A DNA stretch of 64,000 nt from Sistotremastrum niveocremeum HHB9708 (lineage: Eukaryota > Basidiomycota > Agaricomycetes > Sistotremastrales > Sistotremastraceae): positions 191,871 to 255,870 of the forward strand of contig KV419419.1 of the NCBI GenBank assembly GCA_001630475.1. Direction: 5' to 3'. Made by a program: the position numbers and the translations under genes. Positions 1-10,800 of the stretch are shown here, in pieces; the first letter of the stretch is position 1; every line of letters starts with the position of its first letter. The notes beneath the pieces were generated by a model. That model did no database searches. It was given only the letters and a program-made list of their open reading frames with translations, and was not told where the DNA came from.

Positions 1-2320
1 AAAATTGACAATTTCACAGAAGCAAAATTGTACATGGGGGTAATTTGAATGAATGTCACGGTGGTAGAACATATACCTGGGACTGGCTGGAAGATGTCTG
101 AATCTCTGATCTGACATTGAAGCCATGACTTGTGAGGGAAATGTATGCAATTTTTCCAGAGACATCTTGGCTCCCCCACTGCTGTCCAAGGCTCAGAATG
201 TCAAAGGTAGCTTCAGCAATTATGTTATGATGAGACCACTCAAATAGGTGGTGTTTGTATGTGTTGGTCACACTGTGGAACCCGGGGTGCAGCGAGTGCT
301 TCCCTGGTCTTGTGTGCAGAGTGCAATTTTTTGCATTCATTAAGAAACTTCATGATATTGAGGATGTGCTTGGAGGTGTGTTTCAAGTAATCCAGCATCC
401 ACTAAAGGTGTTTGAGCTGGCATTTAAGACAGGAATGCAACAAACAGTCCCTCAAAGTCTGATATTTGATTGCTTCTTTGTATATCTACAGCAGGTACTG
501 CGGGTACTAATGACAGCCAAATGTTCAGAATTTCTAGCTCTCACACTAATTCAAGACTGGCCTCACTTTTGACTCATACTGATACCAATTTTTGAGCTAA
601 GAAGGGTCCAACCAGTTGAATATTTTAAACTAGAAGCATCAAAGACCCTTCCAAGCAATCTTTGTGGGATTAGAGGACTTCAGTACTCAGTACTGAGCCC
701 ACTGGATATCCAGAAACTTGGGCTACAAGGGATGGGATCTACCCAATGCTGCCTGAGTACAATCCGCATTTTTGCAAATTTAATCTAGGATTTCTCTGTG
801 TTGTAACACCTGGAATGCATGTCAAGTGTGTCTTGAAATGTCAAGAAACATTTTGAAATGGTGACTGCTGCTCCAGCAATCACAATTTGCCAGTCAAACA
901 TGCAAAGAATTTTATGTGAATTAAGTCCGCATTTTTTAGATTTTTTTCTGCATTTCTGTTCACTAGGATCACCCTCTTTGGACTCAACAAGTGCAGTGTT
1001 TTGACTGACCAATGAAGCAGCAAACCAATATAAATAGAGCTCTGATTTTGACCAGAAGAAATACCAATTTTTCGAAATCTACTAACTTTCCCATTGATTT
1101 GATTGCTTTGACCATCCATCAGAACATTCAGAACAGCATAAAATATGTACAGTGCCTTCAATTCACTTGAATGGATGCCCCTGAAGTGCTACAACAAGCA
1201 AAAATCCACTGGCAAGTTGTTAAACAGCCAGAGGTGAGGCAAGCTCTGATTTCTAAGTCCGCTTTTTTGTAATTTTTGTAAACACTTTCTCTGAGTGTAG
1301 ATAGTCTATAGTGTATATACTATGTGCCCAAGGCTTGGCCTGAAGCAGTGTTTGTGCCTGGAATTTCTGTTTGAAGTTGTGTGTGAGTTGTCACAAAGTT
1401 GTGACAGTCTGTCCATGGACAGACTTGGTGACCGCTTGGGGGCACATTTTCAAACTCCGATTTTTTGCGAAGTTTAAATCACCATTCTCATTGCATGGGG
1501 GTCATTCCAGCCACTCTTTCTGTCCTATTGCCTTGTAGTATCATATATAGAGTGAATCCAATAGAAAATGAGCTCTGATGGAGTGAATTAGGGGAATTCT
1601 GGTCAAAATAAAATAAAACCAAGCAATCCCATTGACTTGGTGACCAAAAAAAACCCCTGAAGCGACTAGTGATGGCAGGATTGATGCTGATCTTTGTGTT
1701 GAGCAACAATGGATATGATGGTACTGTGTGGAACACCCTCTGGAGAGGGAAAAGTGAATTTCCTGTTGTTTTTTTGGCTTTGTTTTCCACTATATGGGGT
1801 GTATTTGCGAGCTGTCCTGATGGAATGGAGCATGAAATGACATTACTGAAGTATTGGGGGGTTCATAGGTCCAGGTCACAGCCCATTTTCTTGACAACAT
1901 GCCTGGAGATGTTCTGAGCAAAACAATAGTTTGAAGAGGATGGAAGGCAGAGGGTGTCCACATGATGCCTCAATCGTCTTCTCAGGGGCACAGACTCTGA
2001 TTCTTGACCCCTGAATCCAAGCAGCTGGTCCAGAAGCATCCGCTTCTTTGATTAATTAATATCCGGGTTTTTCCGGATTCTGGCCCAGAACAAGTCCAGA
2101 ACCAGGTCAGGTGATGGCCCGGCAGATGCCAGTCACACACATAGTCACCATGGATTCATTCTCCGCCCCAATTTCGCTTCCTGACTCCCCCCATCATGCT
2201 GGCCCCCCACCCCATTGCTTTGCCCTCCCCTCTCCTCAGCTGCCCTCCACCCCTTCTGGCAAGTACAGTGCGTCATCAATGCATTGCATACTGATATAAA
2301 CTCATTATCCCTGCTATAGA
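1..2320. other. Gene-free AT-rich stretch
   Basis: I see no gene here. No frame carries a recognisable domain, and the short open frames overlap on both strands without splice-like borders. A loose motif recurs every few hundred bases, a CCG followed by a T run (near 763, 927, 1258 and 1456), often preceded by AAGT or AACT. It hints at old repeat DNA, but I cannot name a family. Confidence 0.5.
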
Positions 2321-2329
2321 ATGCACCCT

Positions 2330-2840
2330 GAGCCTCCAAGACCTACCCCATTCCCCATCCCCCCTATTTTTTTTCGCATTTTTCCCTTCTTTTTCGCATT
2401 TCCTCCTTTCATTTCCATCATCACTTCTTCATGCATCCCATACATTGTCTGTGATGACTGCTTGCCTCCATTTTCTACCCCAGTGACCCCAATCCCCAGC
2501 CCCTCATCTCCTCATTCCATTAATTTCGCTTTTTCCCTTTCTTTTTTCCCTTTGTCCCTTTCACAGCCACCTCTATTCTCCCTCTCCCTTCTTCTACTCC
2601 TTTCTTTCACCCCTTGCCTTGGTTTTGGGACCCAGTGGCCCAATTCCTCACTCCTCCATTCTCTTATTTTCGCTTTTTTCCCTCTATTTTTCCCTCATTC
2701 TCCTCAATTCTTCTCCGTGCATGCTCCTTCATTCCCTATGTCTCATATTCCTGAGCTCCTTGATTCATTTTGTCCCCATGTCATTCCTTGTCCCATAAAT
2801 TTCCTGATTATTTTCGCTATTTTTCGCTTTTTTGAGGGCT
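2330..2840. repeat. Pyrimidine-rich tract with TTTCGC motifs
   Basis: About 500 bases of the + strand are almost only C and T. A motif close to TTTTCGCATTTT or TTTTCGCTTTTT recurs (near 2370, 2391, 2525, 2668, 2811 and 2822). The tract is open in one frame (2321-2869), giving a Pro/Phe/Ser/Leu-rich low-complexity peptide. That openness follows from base composition, since stop codons need purines, and is not evidence of a gene. Confidence 0.7.
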
Positions 2841-2861
2841 TAAGGCCCTGGGACTTATTTG

Positions 2862-2975
2862 GCACATAACTAAGGGGACTTAAGACCCTTAAGTCTCAAA
2901 AAAGCGGACTTAAATTTATGTCTCCTTATTTAAGATAAGTAGATAAGTAGATAAGTACTTTTGTACTTAAGTAGT
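2862..2975. repeat. TTAAG palindrome cluster
   Basis: Several short palindromes built on CTTAAG sit together. The clearest is GACTTAAG (2877-2884), loop ACC, CTTAAGTC (2888-2895). A triplicated GATAAGTA run follows (about 2934-2957), then a second hairpin around AAGTAC/GTACTT. The cluster joins the pyrimidine tract to the CA/TG-rich region downstream. No gene is associated with it. Confidence 0.6.
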
Positions 2976-3039
2976 AGGGACTTAATAAAACATATCAAAT
3001 ATGGTATCATATATGGTCTGATCCCAAACCCAAGGAAAG

Positions 3040-3740
3040 AAAACTGGATAGCTGCTGTATGGACAGAAAGTGATCCGCGCGCGCCACTGAGTGATCCGTC
3101 CGCACACACACCTTGGCGCGTGTCCACAAACTTTTTTTTTGGAAACTGCCAGACCTTGGCGTGTGTTTGTAAAAATGAGTGATTGGCGTGCGCTGAGAAA
3201 AAAACCAAGTTAGTGGCGCAAATCAGCAAAATTTCAAGAGTGGCGCTGAAAACTCAAAAATTTGCACTTGTGTCCGCGTGTACCAGGGCAATTTCTGCGC
3301 CAACGCCACAGTGTGCCTTGGCGTCCAAAATTGGTCCAAACTCCCCAGATTTGTCAGAAACCTTGCCCAAATAAGGCAATTTTCACCATGTTGCGGAGCA
3401 CTTTGACTGGTGCGTATAAAAACCAGATTGGGCCTCCATATGGGGGACATGTGAGATGAAGTGGTCTAGATACATAAACGGTGCGTACTCTGACTCCTCA
3501 TTTCTCAACTGATACTAATGTATTGATTCGTCTTTCGTCTCTCCCTCGCCCTCCCTCCCTTTTCACTTTCCTACCGCTGTCGCCTCCGTTCTAGCCCAAT
3601 CCTTTGCCATCGCCGCTATCCCATCCGTCTACCGACTCTACCATCACCATCACCACCAGCCTCCGACACCTCTCTTCTTGCTGCCGCCGCCGACCCACCG
3701 ACACAACAGATTGCCGGAAGTCAGTAGATACTTTGTGTGA
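3040..3740. other. Gene-free CA/TG-rich stretch
   Basis: No gene seen. The first 400 bases carry scattered CACACA, GCGTGTCC and GTGTTTG blocks that resemble in texture the TIR element at 13768-14462, but I find no terminal repeat. From about 3540 the sequence is TC-rich, with CCGCCG and CACCAC runs. Confidence 0.4.
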
Positions 3741-3755
3741 TGTGTGATCATAGTA

Positions 3756-4112
3756 GTCGAGTCCTGTTTGGGCTCGACTACGACAAGAGTGAACACTCGA
3801 GTCCTGTCTGGGCTCGAGTACGAAAAGTGTGAACAAGGACAGCAAGTACTAGTACAAGGACTCGAGTCTGACAAGTCGACTCGAGTATGCAAAAATACTC
3901 GTGAATACAAGTACTCGAGTGCCTCAAAAGCACTCGAGTATTCAAACACTCGAATACCCGTGTGATCTCGAGTACTCGCGAATATACACGCGAGTACTCG
4001 AGTGTTTTGGAAGAAAAAACTCAAAAAAAATTCGGATGCGAGACCTTCGGCCTCGCATCACGAGTACTCACCAACGGGTACTCGAGTACGGCGAGTACGT
4101 ATTCGTTGGATG
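3756..4112. repeat. Dense CTCGAG/AGTACT palindrome array
   Basis: The palindromes CTCGAG, ACTCGAGT and GAGTACTC recur more than a dozen times in 350 bp. At the left end a unit of about 42 bp is repeated in tandem: GTAGTCGAG and CTCGACTAC flank TCCTGTTTGGG, then the next copy has CTCGAG on both sides of TCCTGTCTGGG. The copies differ by paired changes that keep the arms complementary. Near the right end GATGCGAG pairs with CTCGCATC. The array runs into an intron-like acceptor and exon at 4170, so it probably replaced the 5' part of that gene. Confidence 0.75.
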
Positions 4113-4169
4113 CCTTAGTAGGTTTCCCTTTATTGCTTTTGCAATTTATTTCTGATTTTCTGGCCTCAG

Positions 4170-4755
4170 GACCTGAGGGCATGGGGTGTTCTGCACAATG
4201 GATACCCCGGAGAGGAAGACAATGATGAGTTGGTGGGAGAAGACTATGTTCAGAATTATTTTGGGGATTTTTACAATGAGAATCGAGCAAATCCCCAAGC
4301 AGATGAAGACGACGAGTAATGCACTCTTTAGTTTGCAGGTATAGGGCTGACATCTGCCTTTCAGAGAGGCTGTTGAAGAGGCAGAAGATATCACCGACAT
4401 TGACGAGATTGATCATAATCTTGCCGTCAACTTCAATGCTGAACGTCGACGAGTTCCTCGTATCCAATGCCCCTTTGACAGCCAGAGAGTCGTCAATCAC
4501 CTGTTTGATGCCATTAACAGTGCGCAACAGGCTGAGTATGTCCCTCCTGGTTACAAATATTTTCCAGGCGAACATGGCTATGTCGAATGGGATCCAAGAT
4601 CATATATTACAGTGAACCGTCAAGATGTGTCTGTTACACTCCCAGGAGAAGTATGGGTACCTAGACTAGCTCAATGGATAAGAGGGGTCCATTTTCTTAC
4701 TCAATTGCTGGTGCAGGCAAATATACAACCAGCTGCAGCACCGGCGATAGGATAA
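4170..4755 (+). pseudogene. C-terminal remnant of an unrecognised gene
   Basis: Two exons can be read: 4170-4315 and 4365-4755, joined by a 49-nt intron (donor GTAATG, acceptor TTTCAG) in phase. The first exon follows a good acceptor (GGCCTCAG). Together they encode about 178 residues ending in a stop. The product is acidic at first (DNDELVGEDY, then a DEDDE stretch), followed by a region with FDSQRVVNHLFDAI and YVEWDPRSYITV. I do not recognise the family and assign no function. Upstream coding sequence is missing: the CTCGAG palindrome array lies where the rest of the gene should be. It could be a transposon-borne gene, but nothing proves that. Confidence 0.4.
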
Positions 4756-4891
4756 TTTAATAGCTGTAGCATGGCAAACTGTTTTTGGTAGCATTGAGAA
4801 TGTCTCGTATGGATTGGAGTATTTATTCTGCCCTAATTACATGCTAAACAGGCCTGAATCATTGTTGAGAGCAATCAAGGATCAACCGTCT

Positions 4892-5110
4892 GCCGGCGCC
4901 TAAACTCGTTGTGGCCAACAAGGAGTTTAGCCGAAGCGACCCAGGCGTCAACTGACAGACAAACTAACTAAATGGTATCACTGAGTCGAAGTATATGTAT
5001 TTCAACCTATTTACACATAATTAGGATGTACTGCATGTTCGAGACCTAGTCGGTGGTCGACATTCTGGCTGTCACACTCGTTGGAGGCTCCAACGAGTTT
5101 AGCCGACGAC
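4892..5110. repeat. Two related hairpins about 170 bp apart
   Basis: The block ACTCGTTG...CAACRAG-GAGTTTAGCCG occurs twice, at about 4904-4933 and 5076-5107. The second copy is a perfect 10-bp stem (ACTCGTTGGA 5076-5085, loop GGC, TCCAACGAGT 5089-5098). The first is imperfect. Both are followed by TTTAGCCG and a GA-C rich segment. No gene is evident. Confidence 0.6.
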
Positions 5111-5139
5111 CAACGGAGGTCACCGAACAGGTCGTCTGA

Positions 5140-5930
5140 CTTGCCCAGTTGGGTGCAATGATTATGGAATGAATTTCCTTTTATGGTAAGCGATCGTACT
5201 TCGGAGTGTCATGACCTGTGACTTTTCCAGATTTATGCATATATGCTACTTTATTAAATTATTCTAAGGCTGTCCCTACTTTACACTAATCAAAATATAA
5301 TCTACACTACTGTTCTACACTATATACACTAATTATAATATGCAAGATCATAATTCTGTTAGAGGAATCAGAGATCGATAGGGAATAATGAATAAATAAA
5401 TAAAAGTCACTTACGTCGTTCGACGAGCATTATCCGAGACTCAGACCCTTCCTATTCTTCACATCCATAATAGAAGTCTTGATCCAAAAGGGTGAACCAA
5501 CGAGAATAGCATGCTATAGCCCCCTGAACCAACTGAACTCCACAGACACCTCAGTCACATGGAATGGCCCGGCGAGAACACATTCCACATGAAACAGGGC
5601 CTGATCCCAAAGGGACCCAGAACATCCCAGGCTCGGCGAGCCCAGAAGCTGAGGGATTGTAGCAGGGAGTGGGCACCGATAGGGAATTTTGAGGTCGACG
5701 ACCTTGCTCTCCCCTACCATTGGTCCCACTCCACAGCTGTCCAGCCCGCCAAACGCGGATTAGTTACGTGTATAATATGAATATATACTCACCCGAATTT
5801 TTGTTTGATTTTATTCGCGTCGGGGAGGCCAATATCGAGGGGGGAACGCGTCGGCGTCGGGAGGGAAGGCGGGAGGCGGGAGGGAGCGGATTTCGAAGTC
5901 CGCTCGAACATTGGACGACGCGCCTCCGAA
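5140..5930. other. Gene-free stretch
   Basis: No gene recognised. A 73-codon open frame (5559-5780) is rich in polar residues but has no known motif. The right third (5820-5900) is a G-rich, CGGGAGG-repeating sequence. It may be promoter DNA of a lost gene. Confidence 0.4.
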
Positions 5931-5933
5931 AGT

Positions 5934-5976
5934 CACGTGCTCACGTGATCGTCACGTCACGCTAACAGGTCACGTG
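5934..5976. promoter_or_regulatory. Three CACGTG boxes in 43 bp
   Basis: CACGTG occurs at 5934-5939, 5942-5947 and 5971-5976, with two more CACGT half-matches between. CACGTG is the standard E-box bound by basic helix-loop-helix proteins such as Cbf1. The cluster is visible in the sequence; its use as a control element is inference. The nearest intact gene downstream starts at 7869, about 1.9 kb away. Confidence 0.4.
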
Positions 5977-6172
5977 ACTCCGGCAAGACTTTCGGCACGG
6001 CACGTTGGGCGTTTACGATTCGGCAAATCGCCCTTGCCAGCTCATCGCTGTGAGGGCAGCAACGACGTCGTCGTCGACGACAACGACGAGGGGGGGAATC
6101 AAGTAAGTTTATTCTTATTCTAGATTATTCTACTGACTATTCTATAGCACCTTTCCCTTCCTCCCACCTTAC

Positions 6173-6293
6173 CCGACGATGGAATAGCTTGATGCTATTC
6201 CATCGTCGGTCCTTGTTGCGCAAGGCCTGACTCGATGTCAGGCCTTGCGACCACGACCACGACCACGCTCGGATGACTCGACGTCATCCGAGC
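6173..6293. repeat. Array of three perfect hairpins with 5-nt loops
   Basis: Three unrelated perfect inverted repeats follow each other. Stem 1 is CCGACGATGGAATAGC (6173-6188), loop TTGAT, complement 6194-6209. Stem 2 is CGCAAGGCCTGAC (6219-6231), loop TCGAT, complement 6237-6249. Stem 3 is CTCGGATGAC (6269-6278), loop TCGAC, complement 6284-6293. The stems differ in sequence, but all loops are 5 nt and fit TYGAY. They do not look like one repeat copied three times. Confidence 0.9.
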
Positions 6294-6334
6294 CTCGTCA
6301 CCCCTCGTCAGCCCTCGTCCGCCTCCGCCTCTGC

Positions 6335-6440
6335 CGCCATCGCCATCGCCACCGCCATCGCATCGTCATCGCATCACCATCGCATCACCATCGCATTGCA
6401 TCACCATCACCATCGCCGCTGCCATCACCATCACCCACTG
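6335..6440. repeat. Imperfect (CATCGC/CATCAC)n simple repeat
   Basis: A run of CATCGC, CATCAC and CACCGC hexamers. It produces His/Arg/Ser-rich open frames on the + strand, which I regard as by-products of the repeat. It lies directly after the hairpin array. Confidence 0.8.
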
Positions 6441-7103
6441 CCTTGCGACGACCTCGACACCGCCGACATCAGCGACACCACCACGGTCGTCACCGATCGT
6501 CACCGATTGTCAACGACCACGCCCGAATCTCCCTCGCTCCGACGCTACTCTGCTCTACTCAACTCCGGCTCAGTCATTTCATCTCGGACGACGACCGGAG
6601 GTCTAGGAGATGACTTAGCATCGTTACGGACTCCTTCAACCCCATTACTGGGAGGGTGTCGTTTACCCCAGCGAGTCGGTGAGTTTTGTCGTTCATCATT
6701 CAAATGTTCTATCTAACAACGGAATTCCTCTTCGATCATTCCATTAGCCGTTGGTTTCCCTCTCTCTTCGTCACATCTATCGTCACCGCCACCATCGGCG
6801 TGCACCATGTCGACCGTCACAGAAGTTCGGACGCACTACCACGACCAGCGATGTCTTTGAGTCATCGGTCCGTCAAGCCATGAACGTCTTTACGTCGTTC
6901 CTTTGTGTGTATCATCCACCGGCGTCTTTCTGTCGCTGTGTGCATATCGCATACTCTGCCACCAACCGTCTCCTTCACCCTTTCATCACCTGGCCTCCAT
7001 CACTCTCACCACTACCCTCGTATCGCCTCGCCTTACCTCCACCACCACGATCACCAAGGGCTTTGATAAACTCCGAGAGACCCTCAACATCATTCCCTTA
7101 TCC
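6441..7103. other. Gene-free C-rich stretch
   Basis: CAC, GTC and TCG-rich DNA without a recognisable gene. It could be 5' flanking sequence of the dioxygenase gene that starts at 7869, now separated from it by the hAT element at 7112. Confidence 0.4.
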
Positions 7104-7111
7104 ATCGTGAT

Positions 7112-7619
7112 TAGTGTTCTGAGGTCCAGTCACGACTGGACTTTTGACCCCCGGAGGGTGCGACTGGCAACTGCCGGTCCGGTTGCCGTCCAAAATTTGG
7201 TGTGACTGGCAACTGCGACTGCGGTTGCGGTCCGGCGACCGGTCACGACTGCGACCAGTTGCGCAACCGGTCATGGCCACTTTTTCCAGTCACAACTGGT
7301 CTTTTATCAATATTTTAATCATTATTATATTATATAGACTGTATATACACCTCATATGGTATGTTAGATGCATATAGAGACCAATATATACCAGATATGT
7401 CACTATAAACAGCCATTGAGACCCAAAATACCCTCTGGGTACCCTGGTTGGGGACCCTTAAGGGTCCTCGGTTGCGACCACGGTCACGACCGGTCATGAC
7501 TGCGGTTGCCGGTTGCCTGATTTTCCAAGAACCTAGGCGACCGGCAACTGCAGTCCGGTCACGGTCCGGTCGCGACTGCCGGTTGCCACCGGTCACGGCA
7601 ACTGGACCTTGGAACACTA
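7112..7619 (+). mobile_element. Non-autonomous hAT element, copy 1 (508 bp)
   Basis: The ends are TAGTGTTC...GAACACTA, with an 18-bp terminal inverted repeat (two mismatches). An exact 8-bp direct duplication, ATCGTGAT, flanks it at 7104-7111 and 7620-7627. Eight-bp duplications and a TAGNG start are hallmarks of the hAT superfamily. The arms (about 170 bp each) are GC-rich with repeated CCGGTCRCGACTG and GGTTGCC words; the centre (7290-7460) is AT-rich. No transposase frame is present, so it depends on an enzyme encoded elsewhere. It lies about 250 bp upstream of the dioxygenase start codon. A near-identical copy in inverse orientation is at 10003. Confidence 0.92.
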
Positions 7620-7810
7620 ATCGTGATCACATAGTTTGGTGCTGTGCGATCTCCAATCGAGGGAACACGTGGCGATGCAGGACTTGATCGCATGGCTGCC
7701 GATCTTGGTTGCCGTCATCACCGGCACCACTTGTTTGCCTCATTGCATCCTCCTATCTCCTTCATGTCAACGCATGTCTGGCGCCCCTGGCCTCTGCCTC
7801 ATGTGCCAAC

Positions 7811-7817
7811 ATAAATA
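7811..7817 (+). promoter_or_regulatory. TATA-like box of the dioxygenase gene
   Basis: ATAAATA lies 52 bp before the proposed start codon at 7869, with a C/T-rich stretch between. This supports the chosen start and argues against further exons upstream. Confidence 0.45.
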
Positions 7818-7868
7818 GACCGCAACCCCCATCTTCACCATCCTCAACCATCACCCTCTCCCCTGTCC

Positions 7869-10800
7869 ATGGCACAACCACAACGACCTTGCGATATTGC
7901 CCGACGTACTCGCCTCCTCGCCGAACGTGCGCTTCGTGTCCCCACTGCGAAAGAAGCCCCTGTCCCTGCCCCAGACATTCAAGATCTTAATATGTCTGAA
8001 GGAGTCGATCTGTCCGGAATGCAGCTCATCGACGACCTGAACGTGATCGACGAACAGGCTTTTCTCAAGCATGGCGAGAAGGTGCTTGATAAGTTTGACG
8101 AAGCTCTTGCTAAGGGACGTGGTATGTGTGTTTACATGTTCTACATCACCGACAATCTCATTCTTCAGAAAAAAAATAGACCAGCTAATTTGACTCCTGA
8201 GTCCTCCTGAGCGCTCAGGAGCTGAATTAGCTGGTCTATTTTTTTCTGAAGTTTCGCTTAGGGAATCATGTCATCGATGGTGATCTCACCTTCGATGACT
8301 ATGGTCGTCGCCCCAAATCAAAGAAGCAGACTGCCAAAGCCAAGCTCCTACACCAGCAGCGCCTTAAGGACGGTAGTTATCGTCCGGTGCGTAATTCGGG
8401 TGTCTGGAAGGATCGCGACGGCAAGATAGGTATTGTTTACCTATCTTGGGCAGACCTTGCCTCCGGCAAAGACATAGCCTGGGAAGGCCTCCCCGTACGC
8501 TTTGTTGCTCTTTTTATTTACTTTGTCTGACACCTTTCACGTAGCCCGGTCTCCAGAATCTCGGGATCTGGGCAAGCCAGCAGCTCTTTGCCGAATGCCC
8601 GTGTCGACTTGAAAAGAAGAAAAAGGGTATCGACCCTCGTCACGAGATGTATCGTGAGCTCTCGGATGTCCTTGGTGTGGAGTGTCTCTGCAACAAGGAT
8701 ATACCACCTCCCAGTCCGTTGCTAGGGATGACCGAAGGTAACCCTGCCCTTCAAAATAAAATACGGCAGGCTTGGCAGGAGCGCGTCAAGGCACGATGCC
8801 AGCGCGATTCAGTGTATGTCCACATTATCTAACTCTGTATGTGCGTCTTTCTTACTGGTTGAAAGTGGAGTCAGCCCCGGTTACCTCGACGGGAAGGAAT
8901 GGACCGAGAGCGAGCTTGAAGTTTTGGGGCAGGAGGATTTTGAACCGGTCGACGAGGTTGACGAGGACGATGATGTAGTGGAGGATGTGGGTGATTCAAC
9001 CGGCGATCCTAATGATCCAACCAGGCTCGGTAGTAGTGATGCCGAAGTCCGGTTCGGTTCGGTCCTTGAGCCCTCGAGCCCGAACCTCGAACCGGACTTC
9101 GGTTCGGTCCTCCCTTTAGTGCCCGGACCTGAACCGGACGCAGCGTCCGGTCCTCAAAGCGTCCGGTCCGGTTCGAACGCGGTCCGGACGCTTTGAGGAC
9201 GCTTTGAAATAAATTTTTCTTTTCGTAGAAATCTTGAGGGCACGCGCGAGATTATCGTTTGAAAAGAAGATGTGTAAGTTGAGCAGTAGTTCACTAGGTT
9301 CTATTCGCGACGACGAAGGTACTTGTGAAATTGTAAAGTCTTGAAAGGAAACACCACCAGCCGGGGGCGAATGCAGATCGTGCGACAGAGACTAGGACGG
9401 GGATGCAGAGAGTTATGCGGTGATTGTGTCATTTTCGTACAGATGACGGGATTGAGAGACGGAGAGAGACGAAGAGAGAAGTTAGCACGAAGTTTGAGAC
9501 GAATGAATAGAAGAGGAACCGCACCATAATCATCAATACAATCTTTCATCGCATCTCACATCCTCCGTATCTTCCTTTCTCCTTCTGTTTCCAATCTTGA
9601 AGTTCTTCAAGACCTACAGGCCTTCCGGCCTTTGATCACAGGCCGACCCGAATGTGTTCTCATACGTGAGACAACGGCACAGACCTGATGATAGTCTGGC
9701 GAAGAGGAACACTCGCCAGCGAAACGGGTAGAAACGTGTAAGATGGCAATAAAGTATCGTCACACAGGATCGAGAGGCCAGGACGAACGGAGCCTGAACG
9801 GAGGCAAAGCACGGTGGAACAATTTTGATGACGGATGATCAGACAATGATGCGGGTTCTCTTTCTACGCTAGACACGGAAGAAGAAGATAAGTCGCCAAG
9901 TGAAGAGAATCGAGATGAGCCTTCGAGAGACGCAGTTTGAGCTGAAAGATATCCGACTGGCTGCAGGGCTGTGGACGTGTTGAGCGAGCGATGACGAACA
10001 CCTAGTGTTCCAAGGTCCAGTTGCCGTGACCGGTGGCAACCGGCAGTCNNNNNNNNNNNNNNNNNNNNNNNNNNNNNNNNNNNNNNNNNNNNNNNNNNNN
10101 NNNNNNNNNNNNNNNNNNNNNNNNNNNNNNNNNNNNNNNNNNNNNNNNNNNNNNNNNNNNNNNNNNNNNNNNNNNNNNNNNNNNNNNNNNNNNNNNNNNN
10201 NNNNNNNNNNNNNNNNNNNNNNNNNNNNNNNNNNNNNNNNNNNNNNNNNNNNNNNNNNNNNNNNNNNNNNNNNNNNNNNNNNNNNNNNNNNNNNNNNNNN
10301 NNNNNNNNNNNNNNNNNNNNNNNNNNNNNNNNNNNNNNNNNNNNNNNNNNNNNNNNNNNNNNNNNNNNNNNNNNNNNNNNNNNNNNNNNNNNNNNNNNNN
10401 NNNNNNNNNNNNNNNNNNNNNNNNNNNNNNNNNNNNNNNNNNNNNNNNNNNNNGCCGGACCGCAACCGCAGTCGCAGTTGCCAGTCACACCAAATTTTGG
10501 ACGGCAACCGGACCGGCAGTTGCCAGTCGCACCCTCCGGAGGTCAAAAGTCCAGTCGTGACTGGACCTCCGAACACTACGAACACCAGTGACGCCAAGTC
10601 ACTGGTTTTGAGTTATAGCTGGTATGAGTGACACCAAGTCACTCATACCGCAAGCGTGCAACGACAAGCACCAAGCTTGTCGTCGCGAGCGGTTGCTGCC
10701 AGAGGTATTTGATGAGGGAGGGGATGCGGTTGCTACCACGTTCTGGGATTAAGGGGCGAGGGCTAAAACATGGTTGAATATTGTATGTCGCGAGTTGAGA

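Noticed and set aside
2321-2869. 182-codon open frame rich in Pro, Phe and Ser
   Set aside because: Openness is explained by the pyrimidine tract; no start context, splice sites or domain.
4021-4575. 184-codon frame on the - strand
   Set aside because: Antisense to the two exons on the + strand, which have proper splice sites.
5934-5976. E-box cluster as the promoter of the dioxygenase gene
   Set aside because: It is about 1.9 kb from the start codon, with repeats and a hAT element between; listed only as a possible site.
6245-6716. His/Arg/Ser-rich open frames
   Set aside because: They are translations of the CATCGC repeat in two frames at once.
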